A DNA stretch of 64,000 nt from Agarivorans sp. Toyoura001 (GCF_005405585.1 NZ_BJEQ01000004.1:62001-126000); one strand, 5' to 3'; counted from the first letter of the stretch, positions 32,085-41,527 are shown. A program made the numbers and translations. The notes: a model not told the origin generated them from the letters alone.

Positions 32085-34493
32085 CTACACACATTCAAGC
32101 TGTGCCTCTTTTGATGGCTTAAAAGGAGAGTGCTCATGCGTAGGTTGTACTTCCATGCATAGCTGACTGAGTTCGGCACATAGCCAATAATGTTTGTACC
32201 TAGCGGCTTTATAGCTTTGCTCACAAATATACATATATTGCGATGGAGGCGTTGTAGGAGAAAACTCAAGCACGCCACCACTCCAACCCTCAATAAACTC
32301 TGCAAGGTTGGGGTATTTAGGGTCCGGCAAACTGACATTTTTGGCTTCAATAGCTAAACGGTTTGATTCCAAGGCACATAAGTTAGCCTGGCCTAATAAG
32401 CGCGAATGAATCTTGTCCTGCCACTGGTCGTCCAAATTAACTAGGGTGTCGAGTATAAAGTGAAAACACTCGAGGTTATTAATAATCGGATCTAACTTGG
32501 CCATGCCTTGCAACGCGCTGAGCAGGCTATCTAATCTGGCACTTTGCTGCGCAGACATTAAAGCGCGACTTAAAAAGATGCGATGATAAAGCAGCTTATC
32601 AAAGTGCTTAAACTCATTTTGGTGTTGCTTTATTGCGGCTTTTGATTCGGTGATAAGGTTCGCGACATCTACCCGGTTATTGGCCGGTAAATCAAAGTCT
32701 TTAGGCTCTACGGGTAGATTAGCTTCGTAGTAAATCTTGAGCAGTGAACTTTCTCGCAAGGTGTCTAGCTGTTTAAAGTAGTTTTGTTCTTGAGTCGCAA
32801 CGTGGGCATAGCGAGTATTTATTTGCTCGATACAATCGGCTAAACCCTGAGGTTTACTTTCTACCAGGGTAGAAAGATTGAAAAAGCGTCCGCTATACAT
32901 ATCGCCAAAAAACAGTTTTAGGTATTCGCCGCTTTGCTGTTTTTGTTGCTCATTTTCAATTAGCGTATCATTACTTACCATGTAATTACTGGGTTGTTTT
33001 ATGCCCTGGCTGGTGTAAGAAAAAGCACTAACCGATTCACACAAGGTTTCTATATCAGTAATTAACAGCGATGCCGGTAATTCGCTCTTAAATATCCCTT
33101 TGTCGTTACGCTCTGTAACAAATGTTATGCGGTCTATATCCGCAGGGTGGCTATCCCAAGGAGAGCTTTCGCCACGTTGAATTTGTTGCTCAATTTTACT
33201 CAACTGCGTTTTGCTGGTTTGTGCCGCTAAATTGGCAATCGCCAACGGTATATTGGCGAGTAGCTTGTTGTCATTCCACGCTAATTTATTGGTATCAGAT
33301 ACTTTTTGGGCGGCTAGCGCGAGTTTGCGTAACTCAATGGCGGTATTCTCAAATTGATCGCTGCCAACAAAGCGGCTCTCGTAGCTGTCGGCGTCAAACT
33401 CCATAGCGCGAGACATATACTGGGTTAAGCGAAAGTTTAGTTTAAAGAGGCCACTAAATATAAAGCGAGTAAGGCGAATCGAGAACTTAGCGGCGATAAT
33501 CCCTATATGCATAACCAAGGGCATGTGCTCTTGCGCAGCCCATTTTTCTAGGCGTAAATCCCACTCATCAGCGTGGTATGCGCGGCTGTAAAACCAGTTG
33601 TTAGTGGTTTGCACAATGTAGCGCGTTTGCATTGCTTGCGCCTGAGCAAAATGGCCAAATTCGTGGGCTAAAATACCACTAAGCTGGCGCATATTCATAC
33701 CGGTCAATAAAGGTAAACCAATGGTTAAGCGTAGTTCGCCATTACGTAAGCTCATTAGCCCGTCTAATCCGCCAGCCGAAGCATTTACCTCGGTGTCTAA
33801 GCAAATCTCGCTAGGGCGAGGCACTGAAAGTTTGTCACACATTACATATACCAAGTTAAAAAGGGCGGGGGCTCTTTTTGCTTGAAGGCGGTAACGCTTG
33901 GGTTGTTGGTAAGTGGCAAACAAAGGTTTAAGTAAAAATAAGATCAGTACGGCAACGATAAAGTAGGGCACCACCAGTAAAGCTTGAATCGCTATGCCAT
34001 TAGAAAAATCACCAATGTTGCTGACCAGTACAGAGAAGTAAAACACTGAGAAGCTAATTAAGCCCAGCAACATGGCTAAGTAAATAACCGGCGCAATCAT
34101 ACTGATGAGTAGGGTGCAAACCATACCAATACGGTATTCACGGCTTACGCTAGAGCGCGGGAATTCGCCGCTTAATAGTTTTATAAAATCGGCTTTTAGT
34201 TTGGGAGTGGTATTTTGCTTAGTCGTCTCGGTATGGCTTTTGGCTTTAGCTAACTCCGCATCACTGATGGCCATTTCTCTAAGCTCTACCTGTAAGCCAT
34301 GCTCGCTAAAAACTTCGGCTAAGCTTTTGGCCAAACTTAAAGACAGGTTCTCTTTAAGCACATTGCCTTCTAGCAGGTATTTTTGCGCTGCTGCTGGTGT
34401 AATGTCTAAGGCCTTACATAGCTTAGCCACCACGTAATTATCACGATTATTGCCATTTTGCGCGCCTAAACTTACTAGCTCATACTTAGCCAC
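32085..34493 (-). CDS. Large membrane M48-family metallopeptidase
   Basis: An 802-residue protein. About 90 N-terminal residues (a small helical unit, AKLCKALDITPAAAQKYLLEG) precede two to three membrane helices (about 125-215). The M48 peptidase domain has zinc motif HEFGH (His277, Glu278, His281) and third ligand Glu365 in AMEFDAD. A 400-residue C-terminal region, mostly helical and without a recognised domain, follows. HtpX-type enzymes degrade or check membrane proteins; this long version is more like uncharacterised M48 proteins. Single gene. Confidence 0.88.
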   Translation of the reverse strand: MAKYELVSLGAQNGNNRDNYVVAKLCKALDITPAAAQKYLLEGNVLKENLSLSLAKSLAEVFSEHGLQVELREMAISDAELAKAKSHTETTKQNTTPKLKADFIKLLSGEFPRSSVSREYRIGMVCTLLISMIAPVIYLAMLLGLISFSVFYFSVLVSNIGDFSNGIAIQALLVVPYFIVAVLILFLLKPLFATYQQPKRYRLQAKRAPALFNLVYVMCDKLSVPRPSEICLDTEVNASAGGLDGLMSLRNGELRLTIGLPLLTGMNMRQLSGILAHEFGHFAQAQAMQTRYIVQTTNNWFYSRAYHADEWDLRLEKWAAQEHMPLVMHIGIIAAKFSIRLTRFIFSGLFKLNFRLTQYMSRAMEFDADSYESRFVGSDQFENTAIELRKLALAAQKVSDTNKLAWNDNKLLANIPLAIANLAAQTSKTQLSKIEQQIQRGESSPWDSHPADIDRITFVTERNDKGIFKSELPASLLITDIETLCESVSAFSYTSQGIKQPSNYMVSNDTLIENEQQKQQSGEYLKLFFGDMYSGRFFNLSTLVESKPQGLADCIEQINTRYAHVATQEQNYFKQLDTLRESSLLKIYYEANLPVEPKDFDLPANNRVDVANLITESKAAIKQHQNEFKHFDKLLYHRIFLSRALMSAQQSARLDSLLSALQGMAKLDPIINNLECFHFILDTLVNLDDQWQDKIHSRLLGQANLCALESNRLAIEAKNVSLPDPKYPNLAEFIEGWSGGVLEFSPTTPPSQYMYICEQSYKAARYKHYWLCAELSQLCMEVQPTHEHSPFKPSKEAQLECV

Positions 34494-34652
34494 TCACATT
34501 TCCTTGTGTTAATAGTGATAAATCTGTCGCCAGGATTTTTGCAAATAAGCCGCTTATATTCAATAGCTTGGCACTATGCATTACCCACTAGTTGCCAACT
34601 CTTAGCGCTAGAACAAGATTTGGGTAAGGGAAATAAAATCAGACTGCTGCAA

Positions 34653-34680
34653 CCCTACTGACAGTAAGCTGTCAGTAGGG
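34653..34680. repeat. Perfect 12-bp-arm inverted repeat before the VOC/WYL genes
   Basis: CCCTACTGACAG-TAAG-CTGTCAGTAGGG. No T-tract on either side. It lies 65-92 bases before the VOC start, so an operator or a leader hairpin is more likely than a terminator. Confidence 0.55.
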
Positions 34681-34744
34681 GGTGTTTATAGTGTTAACAC
34701 CTGCTGGCCATGGGGGCTAAGTAGGTAACAGCAAGGAGTTAATT

Positions 34745-35128
34745 ATGTTAGCAGTAGCACCGTTAGTATGGGGCGAGATCGCCGTCGCCGATATGGACCG
34801 CGCCTTAGCCTTTTACGCTGAGCACTTCGACTTAACCTTTCGCCGTGAGAATATGGGCGATATGGAGATGGCCATTCTAGAGACCGAAGATCCAGAAGCC
34901 GCCAGCATTGGCCTATGCAAACATGAAATGATGAAGCCAAGTTTAGATGGCAGTACTTTGTACTTGCACTTAAGTGAAAAACTTAGCCCGCTAGTAAACA
35001 AAATTACTGACGCTGGTGTGCAAATCTTGCTACCTCTTACTGCGATTAATGAAGGTGAGCATGGTTACATTGCTTTGTTTGTAGACAGCGAAGGTAACAA
35101 AGTAGGTTTATGGTCAAAGGTTGAATAG
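34745..35128 (+). CDS. VOC/glyoxalase-fold protein
   Basis: A 127-residue protein with one vicinal-oxygen-chelate domain pair: VWGEIAVADMDRALAFYAEH at the start and GYIALFVDSEGNKVGLWS at the end, the usual bacterial VOC layout. AAGGAG precedes the ATG. It stands upstream of a WYL-type regulator on the same strand, a common pairing in which the regulator controls the VOC gene. Substrate unknown. Confidence 0.9.
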   Translation: MLAVAPLVWGEIAVADMDRALAFYAEHFDLTFRRENMGDMEMAILETEDPEAASIGLCKHEMMKPSLDGSTLYLHLSEKLSPLVNKITDAGVQILLPLTAINEGEHGYIALFVDSEGNKVGLWSKVE

Positions 35129-35226
35129 ACTCAAATTAGTAAAGATTGAATGATGCGCAGCAAATTTAGCTAGCTCAGCCTGCAGGTCTGGGCTAGTGTT
35201 TGCTCTTCAAGCAAAATGGAAAAACT

Positions 35227-35907
35227 ATGAGACGGGCAGACAGGCTATTTCAAATAGTACAAATCCTTCGAATGCGGCGTTTAACCACCGCCCAAGATTT
35301 AGCCGAGCGCCTTGAAGTTTCCACCCGAACCATCTACCGAGATATACAAGACCTCTGCTTAAGTGGCATTCCTATTGAAGGCGAAGCGGGTGTAGGTTAT
35401 TTATTACGCCAAGAGGTGAATGTGCCACCGCTCATGTTTAACGAACACGAGCTAGAAGCCATTCAAATTGGCATGCGAATGGTGCAAACCTGGGCGGGTA
35501 AAGAACTTTCCTCGGCGGCCAAGCAGGCCATGATAAAAGTGGAAGCGGTGTTACCACAGCGCTTACAGGCTTACCAATCACTCATGTTTGCCCCCGATTT
35601 CTATATTGATAGAGATGAATTTAAATACCTCGATCCCTTGCGTATTGCTGCTCAGCAACGTGAATACTTAGAGATTAGCTATAAAGATGCCAAGGCCGAT
35701 GATAGCAAACGCATCATACGCCCCTTAGCTATCTATTTTTGGCGCGGTACTTGGACGCTATTAGCATGGTGTGAATTACGCGACGCTTTTCGCAATTTCC
35801 GCATTGATAGAATCACCGAACTCACCCATCTAGAACGTGTATTTAGTCATTCCCCAGGAAAGGAACTCGATGATTTTGTAGAGAAAATGGAGAATGAAGG
35901 GCACTAA
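35227..35907 (+). CDS. YafY-type HTH/WYL-domain transcriptional regulator
   Basis: A 226-residue regulator. The HTH_11 domain is MRRADRLFQIVQILRMRR, then LAERLEVSTRTIYRDIQDL. A WYL-type ligand domain follows with LEISYKDAK and RPLAIYFWRGTWTLLAWCEL. The longest frame uses a TTG at 35200; the ATG at 35227 begins at the usual MRRADRLF start and is preferred. It lies downstream of the VOC gene and probably regulates it. WYL domains may sense nucleotides or other ligands. Confidence 0.92.
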   Translation: MRRADRLFQIVQILRMRRLTTAQDLAERLEVSTRTIYRDIQDLCLSGIPIEGEAGVGYLLRQEVNVPPLMFNEHELEAIQIGMRMVQTWAGKELSSAAKQAMIKVEAVLPQRLQAYQSLMFAPDFYIDRDEFKYLDPLRIAAQQREYLEISYKDAKADDSKRIIRPLAIYFWRGTWTLLAWCELRDAFRNFRIDRITELTHLERVFSHSPGKELDDFVEKMENEGH

Positions 35908-36144
35908 GTGCGGGTTTAAATACTCTATTGGTCGTTTCTTTAATCTGTGTCATCTTCTCTTGTGATGTTTTTATCAATTAAATTTGAGTTTGCTGATGTT
36001 TTCTAGATAATGCTTTGGAGTAAATACAGAATATTTCTCTCTAAAGCTTGCTAACACAATCTGTTAGTCGGTGATGATATGAAGAAATTTTTCCGTGTAT
36101 TTAAGAGCTTAAGGTTTTATCAGCAGTTAACATGGAGTTGAAGC

Positions 36145-36381
36145 GTGACCAGACAATTTTGCCAACAGTGTGAGAAAGTAACCGAACACAAAGAAATCGT
36201 TAAACAAAAGCCTTCTAAATATGGCAACAGTAAAATGGAGCAATTTAAAGCCTTTTTAGAAGGCTTTTTTGGCGGCACTGCTAGCACAGTGGGCGCGTCC
36301 TTAGACCTTGTTGACCGTTATGTTGAATGTGAAAAATGTCAACTACGTACTTTAGAAAACCATGGTGAAGAATTTCAATAA
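36145..36381 (+). CDS. Small zinc-ribbon-like protein
   Basis: A 78-residue protein starting at GTG, seven bases after GGAG. Two CxxC pairs (CQQC near residue 6, CEKC near 63) bracket a helical GFFGGTASTVGASLDL stretch and could hold one zinc ion. No family is recognised. It is flanked by a short hairpin shared with the next, opposing gene. Confidence 0.65.
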   Translation: MTRQFCQQCEKVTEHKEIVKQKPSKYGNSKMEQFKAFLEGFFGGTASTVGASLDLVDRYVECEKCQLRTLENHGEEFQ

Positions 36382-36404
36382 TTAAGGCTAAATAGCAGCC
36401 TTAA
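36382..36404. terminator. Weak bidirectional terminator-like hairpin
   Basis: TTAAGGCT and AGCCTTAA pair across seven bases between two convergent small genes; the stem includes the stop codon of the minus-strand gene. No long T-run. Confidence 0.45.
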
Positions 36405-36904
36405 AATCCACAAGCCCATTTGTCGTAATCGCTAATAACATCAAGCTCTTGTTGAGTTTTAGGCTTAGGGAAATACGGCAAAGCAAATAACTTTGTAGAA
36501 GGCAGCAATTGCCAATCTGGAGTTATTTTTAAACGGCTTAATTGTTGATTACTGGTGTTTCTTAAGTACATGTAATAGCCGTCGCTATGGGTATTGGCAT
36601 AGCTGGCTATTTGGGCTATTTCTCCCGAAGGTAGCTTTACTTTTCGACCAAGAGGGTAAAGCTGATGCAGTGCAAAGCTCACATGAGCATCTTCTAGATA
36701 ACCTTGCTTAAAGCGATATAAACCAATAGCGGTGGAAGTGCTTCGGTGTGTCCAGCCCACTAACAACAGGCTACGTAGTGAGTCTTTGAATGGCTGACCT
36801 TTTTTAAGACCCTCGTTAGAAATAAACTGTACAACAAGCTTATCGCCATCTTCTTCGAGAATAGTAAGGAATTGCTCACCGGTTTTATCTGCAAGTAGTT
36901 TCAT
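36401..36904 (-). CDS. Hypothetical protein, 167 residues
   Basis: A cytoplasmic protein without signal peptide or membrane segment. It is rich in beta-prone stretches (QFLTILEEDGDKLVVQFIS, GYYMYLRNTS) and ends in a short aromatic tail (YDKWACGF). I recognise no family. It lies between the zinc-ribbon gene (convergent) and the acetyltransferase gene (divergent). Codon use is like its neighbours, so it is probably an ordinary resident gene. Confidence 0.7.
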   Translation of the reverse strand: MKLLADKTGEQFLTILEEDGDKLVVQFISNEGLKKGQPFKDSLRSLLLVGWTHRSTSTAIGLYRFKQGYLEDAHVSFALHQLYPLGRKVKLPSGEIAQIASYANTHSDGYYMYLRNTSNQQLSRLKITPDWQLLPSTKLFALPYFPKPKTQQELDVISDYDKWACGF

Positions 36905-37098
36905 TGCTGCTTAACACTTAAGAGGTAACAAGTACTTATTCTATCTCATCAAAATACGCACACAAAGCCTTATCATCATTAAGGTTTTAAGACTTTTTTG
37001 CTCACAGAACATTCATCAAAATATCATTGATATGAAAACGCCAAAAGTGCCGAAATGCGGTATTATCTATTGATTAGAACGCACAAAGACTCAACAAA

Positions 37099-37524
37099 AT
37101 GATTAGACCTTTCCAACATCAAGATACTCAGCAGGTATTGGATATTTGGTTAGACGCTTCAATAAAAGCACATGACTTTGTAAAAGCCAGCTTTTGGCGA
37201 GACCAACTAGACAATATGCGAGACCTTTATTTACCTAATGCCGAAACCTATGTGTACGAGCAAGCGGGCAAGGTGCTTGGCTTTTACGCCTTGAGTGAGA
37301 AACATATTGCTGCAATATTTGTGGAGCCAACTTGCCAAGGGCAGGGAATAGGTAAGCAACTTATTGCTCATGCTAAACAACAGCGCAGCATTTTAACCTT
37401 GGCGGTTTATAAGCAAAATGTTGCGAGTTACCAGTTTTATTTATCGCAGGGCTTTAGTGTAGTGGGTGAACAGATAGATCAACATACAGGCTTGCTTGAG
37501 TACACCATGAGTACGGGTATTTAA
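37099..37524 (+). CDS. GNAT-family N-acetyltransferase (YjaB-like)
   Basis: A 141-residue enzyme. The acetyl-CoA loop is GQGIGKQLIAHA, preceded by AAIFVEPTCQ; the last strand is ASYQFYLSQGFSVVGE. The N-terminal IWLDASIKAHDFV matches the YjaB type. The acceptor is unknown. A bidirectional terminator follows. Confidence 0.9.
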   Translation: MIRPFQHQDTQQVLDIWLDASIKAHDFVKASFWRDQLDNMRDLYLPNAETYVYEQAGKVLGFYALSEKHIAAIFVEPTCQGQGIGKQLIAHAKQQRSILTLAVYKQNVASYQFYLSQGFSVVGEQIDQHTGLLEYTMSTGI

Positions 37525-37553
37525 ACGCCCAAATTATGCGACTAAATGTAAAT

Positions 37554-37580
37554 AAAAAGCCGCTATTAAGCGGCTTTTTT
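37554..37580. terminator. Bidirectional terminator between GNAT and DUF1254 genes
   Basis: AAAAAGCCGCT and AGCGGCTTTTT pair around ATTA; T-runs occur on both strands. Confidence 0.92.
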
Positions 37581-37608
37581 ATGGTTGTTTTGGTCTTGTT
37601 AGCTAGAC

Positions 37609-38676
37609 CTAATTAACACTTTTTACTCGTGGCACAATGCGATAACCATCTACTTTAATCATGTCGCTAGGCTGATAATGTCGTACGCCTAGGTTAAACA
37701 CCCCGGTGTCGTTGGCGGTCTTAATGTTGTTAATGGCGTCTTCGCCACAACCAAAGCCAATGGTATACGTACCATCGCTATTTGGCTTAGCGTTATTTGA
37801 ACTTAGGTTGGCTAAGTCGTTAAACATAAAACCCGCTTTGTTGTACACCGTAATAGACCAAAACGCGTGGTTTTTGGGGTCTTTAAAGGTGGCTTGATGA
37901 CAGGTATCAGCAGGATAATTGCCCGACAGTTCATAAATGTTGTCTGCTTGTTGTGCGCCGCCCCATCCAACCGCTGCACCTACTTGGTATTTCTCTTGGG
38001 TATACAGTTTGTTGGAATCGTCGTTTGGTGCGGTAAACATGCCTGTAAGGGCGTTTTTACCATCACGCTCAGAAATAGCGAGCATTTGCGCTTTGAGTTC
38101 ATCTTCTACTTTTTTGAAAGACTGTTGATTAACTGGCTCTGCACTAAAAGCCTTAGCGCTGTTGGCCTTAAGCTGCATGTGATCTTGAATCTTCGCCGCT
38201 TGTTCTTCACTTAAGGTCGCGTCTAAACGCACAACCAGATAAAGGTGGTCACCGCTGTGAGTGCTTAACTCATAGGTGCCAGCGCCGTAATACATTGGCT
38301 GAATCCGGTGATCCTCAGTGACCGGTTGTACCGATACATATTTTCCTTCCGGCATCTTAGGAATGATGATGCTAGCACCTTTAGAGACATCAACAACTGC
38401 CATTGAATAGTAGGTATCGCGGTTCATACGTACTACTGGCTGGTTATCGGTAGGGGTGAGCTGGCGCTTGTGCAAAAAAGTATTCACGCCTGCCAAATCT
38501 TGGTTTTTAAGCATTTGATGAGAGGTTTCATCAGTAGGGTAACTGGCCGGAGTAACTTGTTCGCCTTGCTCAGAGAAGAAACCGTCTAAAGAGCTCACCG
38601 GTTGCGCGAAGGCAGCAGTGCTAGAAATAGTGATAATGGTTGCACTCAGGGTTTTGCTTAATGCTGATAGCTTCAT
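37609..38676 (-). CDS. DUF1254/DUF1214 secreted protein
   Basis: A 355-residue protein with a signal peptide (cut after AAFA, about residue 24). The DUF1254 part has PVVRMNRDTYYSMAVVDVSK and KYVSVQPVTEDHR; the C-terminal DUF1214 part has FWSITVYNKAGFM and GFGCGEDAINNI. The family is widespread in the periplasm and has no known activity. The ATG at 38676 gives a clean signal peptide; the longer frame adds 17 residues upstream. It lies downstream of the SYLF gene on the same strand, separated by a hairpin. Confidence 0.88.
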   Translation of the reverse strand: MKLSALSKTLSATIITISSTAAFAQPVSSLDGFFSEQGEQVTPASYPTDETSHQMLKNQDLAGVNTFLHKRQLTPTDNQPVVRMNRDTYYSMAVVDVSKGASIIIPKMPEGKYVSVQPVTEDHRIQPMYYGAGTYELSTHSGDHLYLVVRLDATLSEEQAAKIQDHMQLKANSAKAFSAEPVNQQSFKKVEDELKAQMLAISERDGKNALTGMFTAPNDDSNKLYTQEKYQVGAAVGWGGAQQADNIYELSGNYPADTCHQATFKDPKNHAFWSITVYNKAGFMFNDLANLSSNNAKPNSDGTYTIGFGCGEDAINNIKTANDTGVFNLGVRHYQPSDMIKVDGYRIVPRVKSVN

Positions 38677-38730
38677 GGTAGGTGTCCGATAAATAGGAAA
38701 TAGAGAGTGAGAAATGTTTATTAGCAAAAC

Positions 38731-38755
38731 TAGCTTTAGTTGTTGGCTAAAGCTA
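38731..38755 (-). terminator. Terminator-like hairpin after the SYLF gene
   Basis: TAGCTTTAG and CTAAAGCTA form a perfect 9-bp stem across seven bases, followed on the minus strand by GTTTTG. Confidence 0.6.
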
Positions 38756-38770
38756 GCTTACCTAGTTATT

Positions 38771-39334
38771 TCAGTTTAAATCTTTATCTTTCCAGAACTT
38801 AGTGCCTTTAACGGTAGCTTCTAACGATAAACCTGCTTCAGTCATTTGGTAGATTTCTACATCGCCTACCGCGCCTTCGCTTTCTGCAGAGCCACCTTTG
38901 TCACCCGCTTTAGCAGAAGCATCTGCTTGTGCACCAAATAACCACCCTGATTCTACAAACTTGTCGTAGGATTCTCGGGTTTTAAATACCATTAGCGCTC
39001 TAAAGTCTTTAACCCCTGCACCAAATCCTACACCCGCTTCGCCCATGTTCATGTAAGTACGTTTACCACTGATGTTATCTATAGCCACCCCATGGCCGCC
39101 GCCAGCGGAAATAACAAACAAGTTGATGCCTGCATTACTAAATACCGCATACCCCACCGCACCGTTAATTTTGCCGGCCAATTCGCCATTTTCTTTTTTA
39201 AAGTCGGCCAAACTTTCTTGAACCATTTGGTCTGACTCAGCGCGTTCTTCAGCAGCACTTTTACTCAATGCTGGCATGCTGACGCATAGGTTAAGCAAGG
39301 TAATGGCGAAAATAGTTTTAAGTGTTCTAGTCAT
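38771..39334 (-). CDS. SYLF (Ysc84-type) domain exported protein
   Basis: A 187-residue protein with a signal peptide (cut near PALS, about residue 24). The SYLF domain follows: AVGYAVFSNAGINLFVISAG, then GGHGVAIDN and FGAGVKDFRALMVF. SYLF domains bind phosphoinositides in eukaryotes; bacterial secreted versions have an unknown role. It is divergent from an AraC-type regulator 37 bases away. Confidence 0.9.
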   Translation of the reverse strand: MTRTLKTIFAITLLNLCVSMPALSKSAAEERAESDQMVQESLADFKKENGELAGKINGAVGYAVFSNAGINLFVISAGGGHGVAIDNISGKRTYMNMGEAGVGFGAGVKDFRALMVFKTRESYDKFVESGWLFGAQADASAKAGDKGGSAESEGAVGDVEIYQMTEAGLSLEATVKGTKFWKDKDLN

Positions 39335-39371
39335 TATTGATCCTAAATATATGCTGTGTATGGACAGCTAA

Positions 39372-40493
39372 ATGAACAATCTGAAATACAACTCGGCCTT
39401 TCAACTTGCAGCTATTTTAATCGCTTTAAGATATGAAATTGACTTTTTACGAATAAGCGAGATACTTGAATGGTTGAGTTCAAGGATGGAGCGCAAAGTG
39501 AAAGAATATCTATTTCAAGTATCAGCCTTTCAATCAATAGTCGAACTGCTGGAACAGCAAGGCTTTGATAAATACCGCTTACTCGCAGCTGCAGATATCT
39601 CGCCCACGTTATTACGCCGCGATAGTGGTTTGATTAGCCAACTTAACGTTGCTCGTTTGTTTAATGTAGTCGATCAGTATGCCGACAATCCTTTGGTGAG
39701 CGCGATTTGTGGTTTGAACATGCCGTTACGCAAACAAGGCGTGTTGGCCATAGCGGTTCAGCAAATGCCCAATCTCGATGCGATGATCCATATGTTAAAG
39801 GCCTTTCTTAATGCGCAATCTAGTGGCACTGACTTAGCGTTAGAAAGCAGTAAAGATTCTTTACGAACAGTATTTCGTTTACGTTTTGCCGATAAGCTTA
39901 ACTGTGACTCGATGCACCGTGCTCAGCTATGTAATTTATTTAGAACCTTAAAAACCTTATTCGGTGAGGAATGGACACCACGAGAGGTTTGGCTAGATCA
40001 TTCCTTCTCTCACGTGCAAGAGCTTTCAGCCTTACTAAGTTGCCCAGTAAAAACTAATCAGCCTAAAAATGCATTGATGTTTGATAAGCGCTGGGAACAT
40101 GTTACTGGAGCGCAAGTGTTTCCTGGCAACGAGCTGGGTAAAGAAAGCTCTGAAGCCTTGAGTAAAATAGAAAATATTGACGATCTCATCTATCAAATAT
40201 TACCCCCATTGATCTACGACGGCAGAACCAGTATAGAGCAGGTTGCGCAGCTATTTGGCGTGCAGGTGAGAGTGTTACAGAAGCGTTTAAAGTCAAAAGG
40301 GACGCGTTACTCAAGGTTACTTGAAGATGCTAGAAAAACCATGGCAGTAGATTTGTTGGTTGATAGCGAATTGGCCATTAGTGATATTTCTCTGCAATTG
40401 GGTTATCAAGAACCGGCTATTTTTATTCGCAGTTTTAAGAAGTGGTTTAAGCAAACGCCACTGCAATGGCGTAAGTCAGTTCGAGTAGCTTGA
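39372..40493 (+). CDS. AraC-family regulator with Arabinose_bd-type N-domain
   Basis: A 373-residue regulator. The N-terminal domain has VELLEQQGFDKYRLLAAADI and LGEEW-like blocks of the OruR/ArgR-type AraC group. The C-terminal HTH has IEQVAQLFGVQVRVLQKRLK and ISDISLQLGYQEPAIFIRSF followed by KWFKQTPLQWRK. The first 38 residues are not typical; a start at 39486 (MERKVKEY) would be closer to family length. It is divergent from the SYLF gene and may control it. Confidence 0.88.
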   Translation: MNNLKYNSAFQLAAILIALRYEIDFLRISEILEWLSSRMERKVKEYLFQVSAFQSIVELLEQQGFDKYRLLAAADISPTLLRRDSGLISQLNVARLFNVVDQYADNPLVSAICGLNMPLRKQGVLAIAVQQMPNLDAMIHMLKAFLNAQSSGTDLALESSKDSLRTVFRLRFADKLNCDSMHRAQLCNLFRTLKTLFGEEWTPREVWLDHSFSHVQELSALLSCPVKTNQPKNALMFDKRWEHVTGAQVFPGNELGKESSEALSKIENIDDLIYQILPPLIYDGRTSIEQVAQLFGVQVRVLQKRLKSKGTRYSRLLEDARKTMAVDLLVDSELAISDISLQLGYQEPAIFIRSFKKWFKQTPLQWRKSVRVA

Positions 40494-40626
40494 ATGAGCT
40501 TGTTCTTATACTGTGCTTTATAATAATTGCTATTTTGGTGCGTTAAATTAGTGATTAACGCTCTATTTTGGATCTTTATATTATTTTAGTTTTGTCATAT
40601 GACTGAAATATATGGTTTTTATATTT

Positions 40627-40640
40627 GGCACTAAAAGTGC
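40627..40640 (+). promoter_or_regulatory. Candidate sigma-54 promoter before a Sel1 gene
   Basis: TGGCACTAAAAGTGC has GG and GC elements ten bases apart, as in the -24/-12 consensus TGGCAC-N5-TTGC, with one mismatch in the -12 box (GTGC). It would start transcription about 57 bases before the ATG. It also forms a short inverted repeat, so a coincidence is possible. Confidence 0.3.
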
Positions 40641-40649
40641 GAGGTAGAT

Positions 40650-40661
40650 CGCGTTAACGCG
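40650..40661. repeat. 12-bp palindrome CGCGTTAACGCG
   Basis: Perfect palindrome 48-59 bases before the Sel1 start and just downstream of the candidate -12 box. Possible operator. Confidence 0.35.
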
Positions 40662-40708
40662 GTTTCCGCCTTAACCCACATGCACTTTATTGCTGAAGGA
40701 TAAACATC

Positions 40709-41350
40709 ATGAATAGACTAATCATTTGGTGTGTAGCTTGCTCCATATTGCTAGTCGGCACCGTATTTAACGCCACTGCAGAAACAGATCTGACTAGCCA
40801 ACAACTTAAAAAGTGGTGTGCTAAACCTAATCAAGAACAACGCTGTTATTTAATGCACAAGCAATTAGCCGATGACGGTCGAGCTGAATCTGCTTATTGG
40901 GTTGGTAAAGTAATCGCTCGAGGTGTTTATCAACCAGCCGATCTTGAAAAAGCCGCTGACTATTACAAAGTTGCCAGCGACAGTTTGCACCCTAGCGCTA
41001 GCCGCGAATTAGGTTTGCTTTATTACCATGGCGTGTATGGCGAGCGAGAGTTTAGGAAAGCGCAAAAGATGTTTGAGCAAGCCATGCAAAACGGCAATAG
41101 CGAGGGCATGTGGGCGTTGGCCAGAATGTATCATTACGGGCGTGGAGTAGAGCAGAGCTATCAAAAGGCCTTTGAGCTATTTAGCTTAGCTGCGGAACAA
41201 GGTTCAAAACCTGCTGCTAACACCTTGGCCTATTATTACCGGGTAGGTTTAGGCACCGAGGTAAACCCTCGATTAGCCAGCTATTGGCAAAGTAAGGCAA
41301 ATGCGAAAGGCTTAGTCACTTGGAATCGCTCGATTCCTGATTATCGCTAA
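40709..41350 (+). CDS. Periplasmic Sel1-repeat protein
   Basis: A 213-residue protein with a signal peptide (cut after NATA, about residue 24). About four Sel1 repeats follow, for example ASRELGLLYYHGVYGEREFR and GMWALARMYHYGRGVEQSYQ. Sel1 repeats are TPR-like scaffolds for protein contacts. It resembles the lipoprotein at 42.9 kb, and a GDPD lipoprotein lies between them. Own terminator. Confidence 0.9.
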   Translation: MNRLIIWCVACSILLVGTVFNATAETDLTSQQLKKWCAKPNQEQRCYLMHKQLADDGRAESAYWVGKVIARGVYQPADLEKAADYYKVASDSLHPSASRELGLLYYHGVYGEREFRKAQKMFEQAMQNGNSEGMWALARMYHYGRGVEQSYQKAFELFSLAAEQGSKPAANTLAYYYRVGLGTEVNPRLASYWQSKANAKGLVTWNRSIPDYR

Positions 41351-41369
41351 AAGCCCTTAAGGTACTAAC

Positions 41370-41397
41370 AAGGCCAGCTTAATAAGCTGGCCTTTTT
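41370..41397 (+). terminator. Terminator of the first Sel1 gene
   Basis: AAGGCCAGCTTA and TAAGCTGGCCTT pair around a single A, followed by T residues. Confidence 0.93.
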
Positions 41398-41527
41398 ATT
41401 TAGTCTTTTGTTACTAAATTCAGCGACATAAATTCAACATCAATTGTTCATCATTTTGCAATCAATCCCCACTTAACTGGGTGGCTAGTAAACCAACTCA
41501 ATAAACTAAAAATAAGGATATTAGCCA

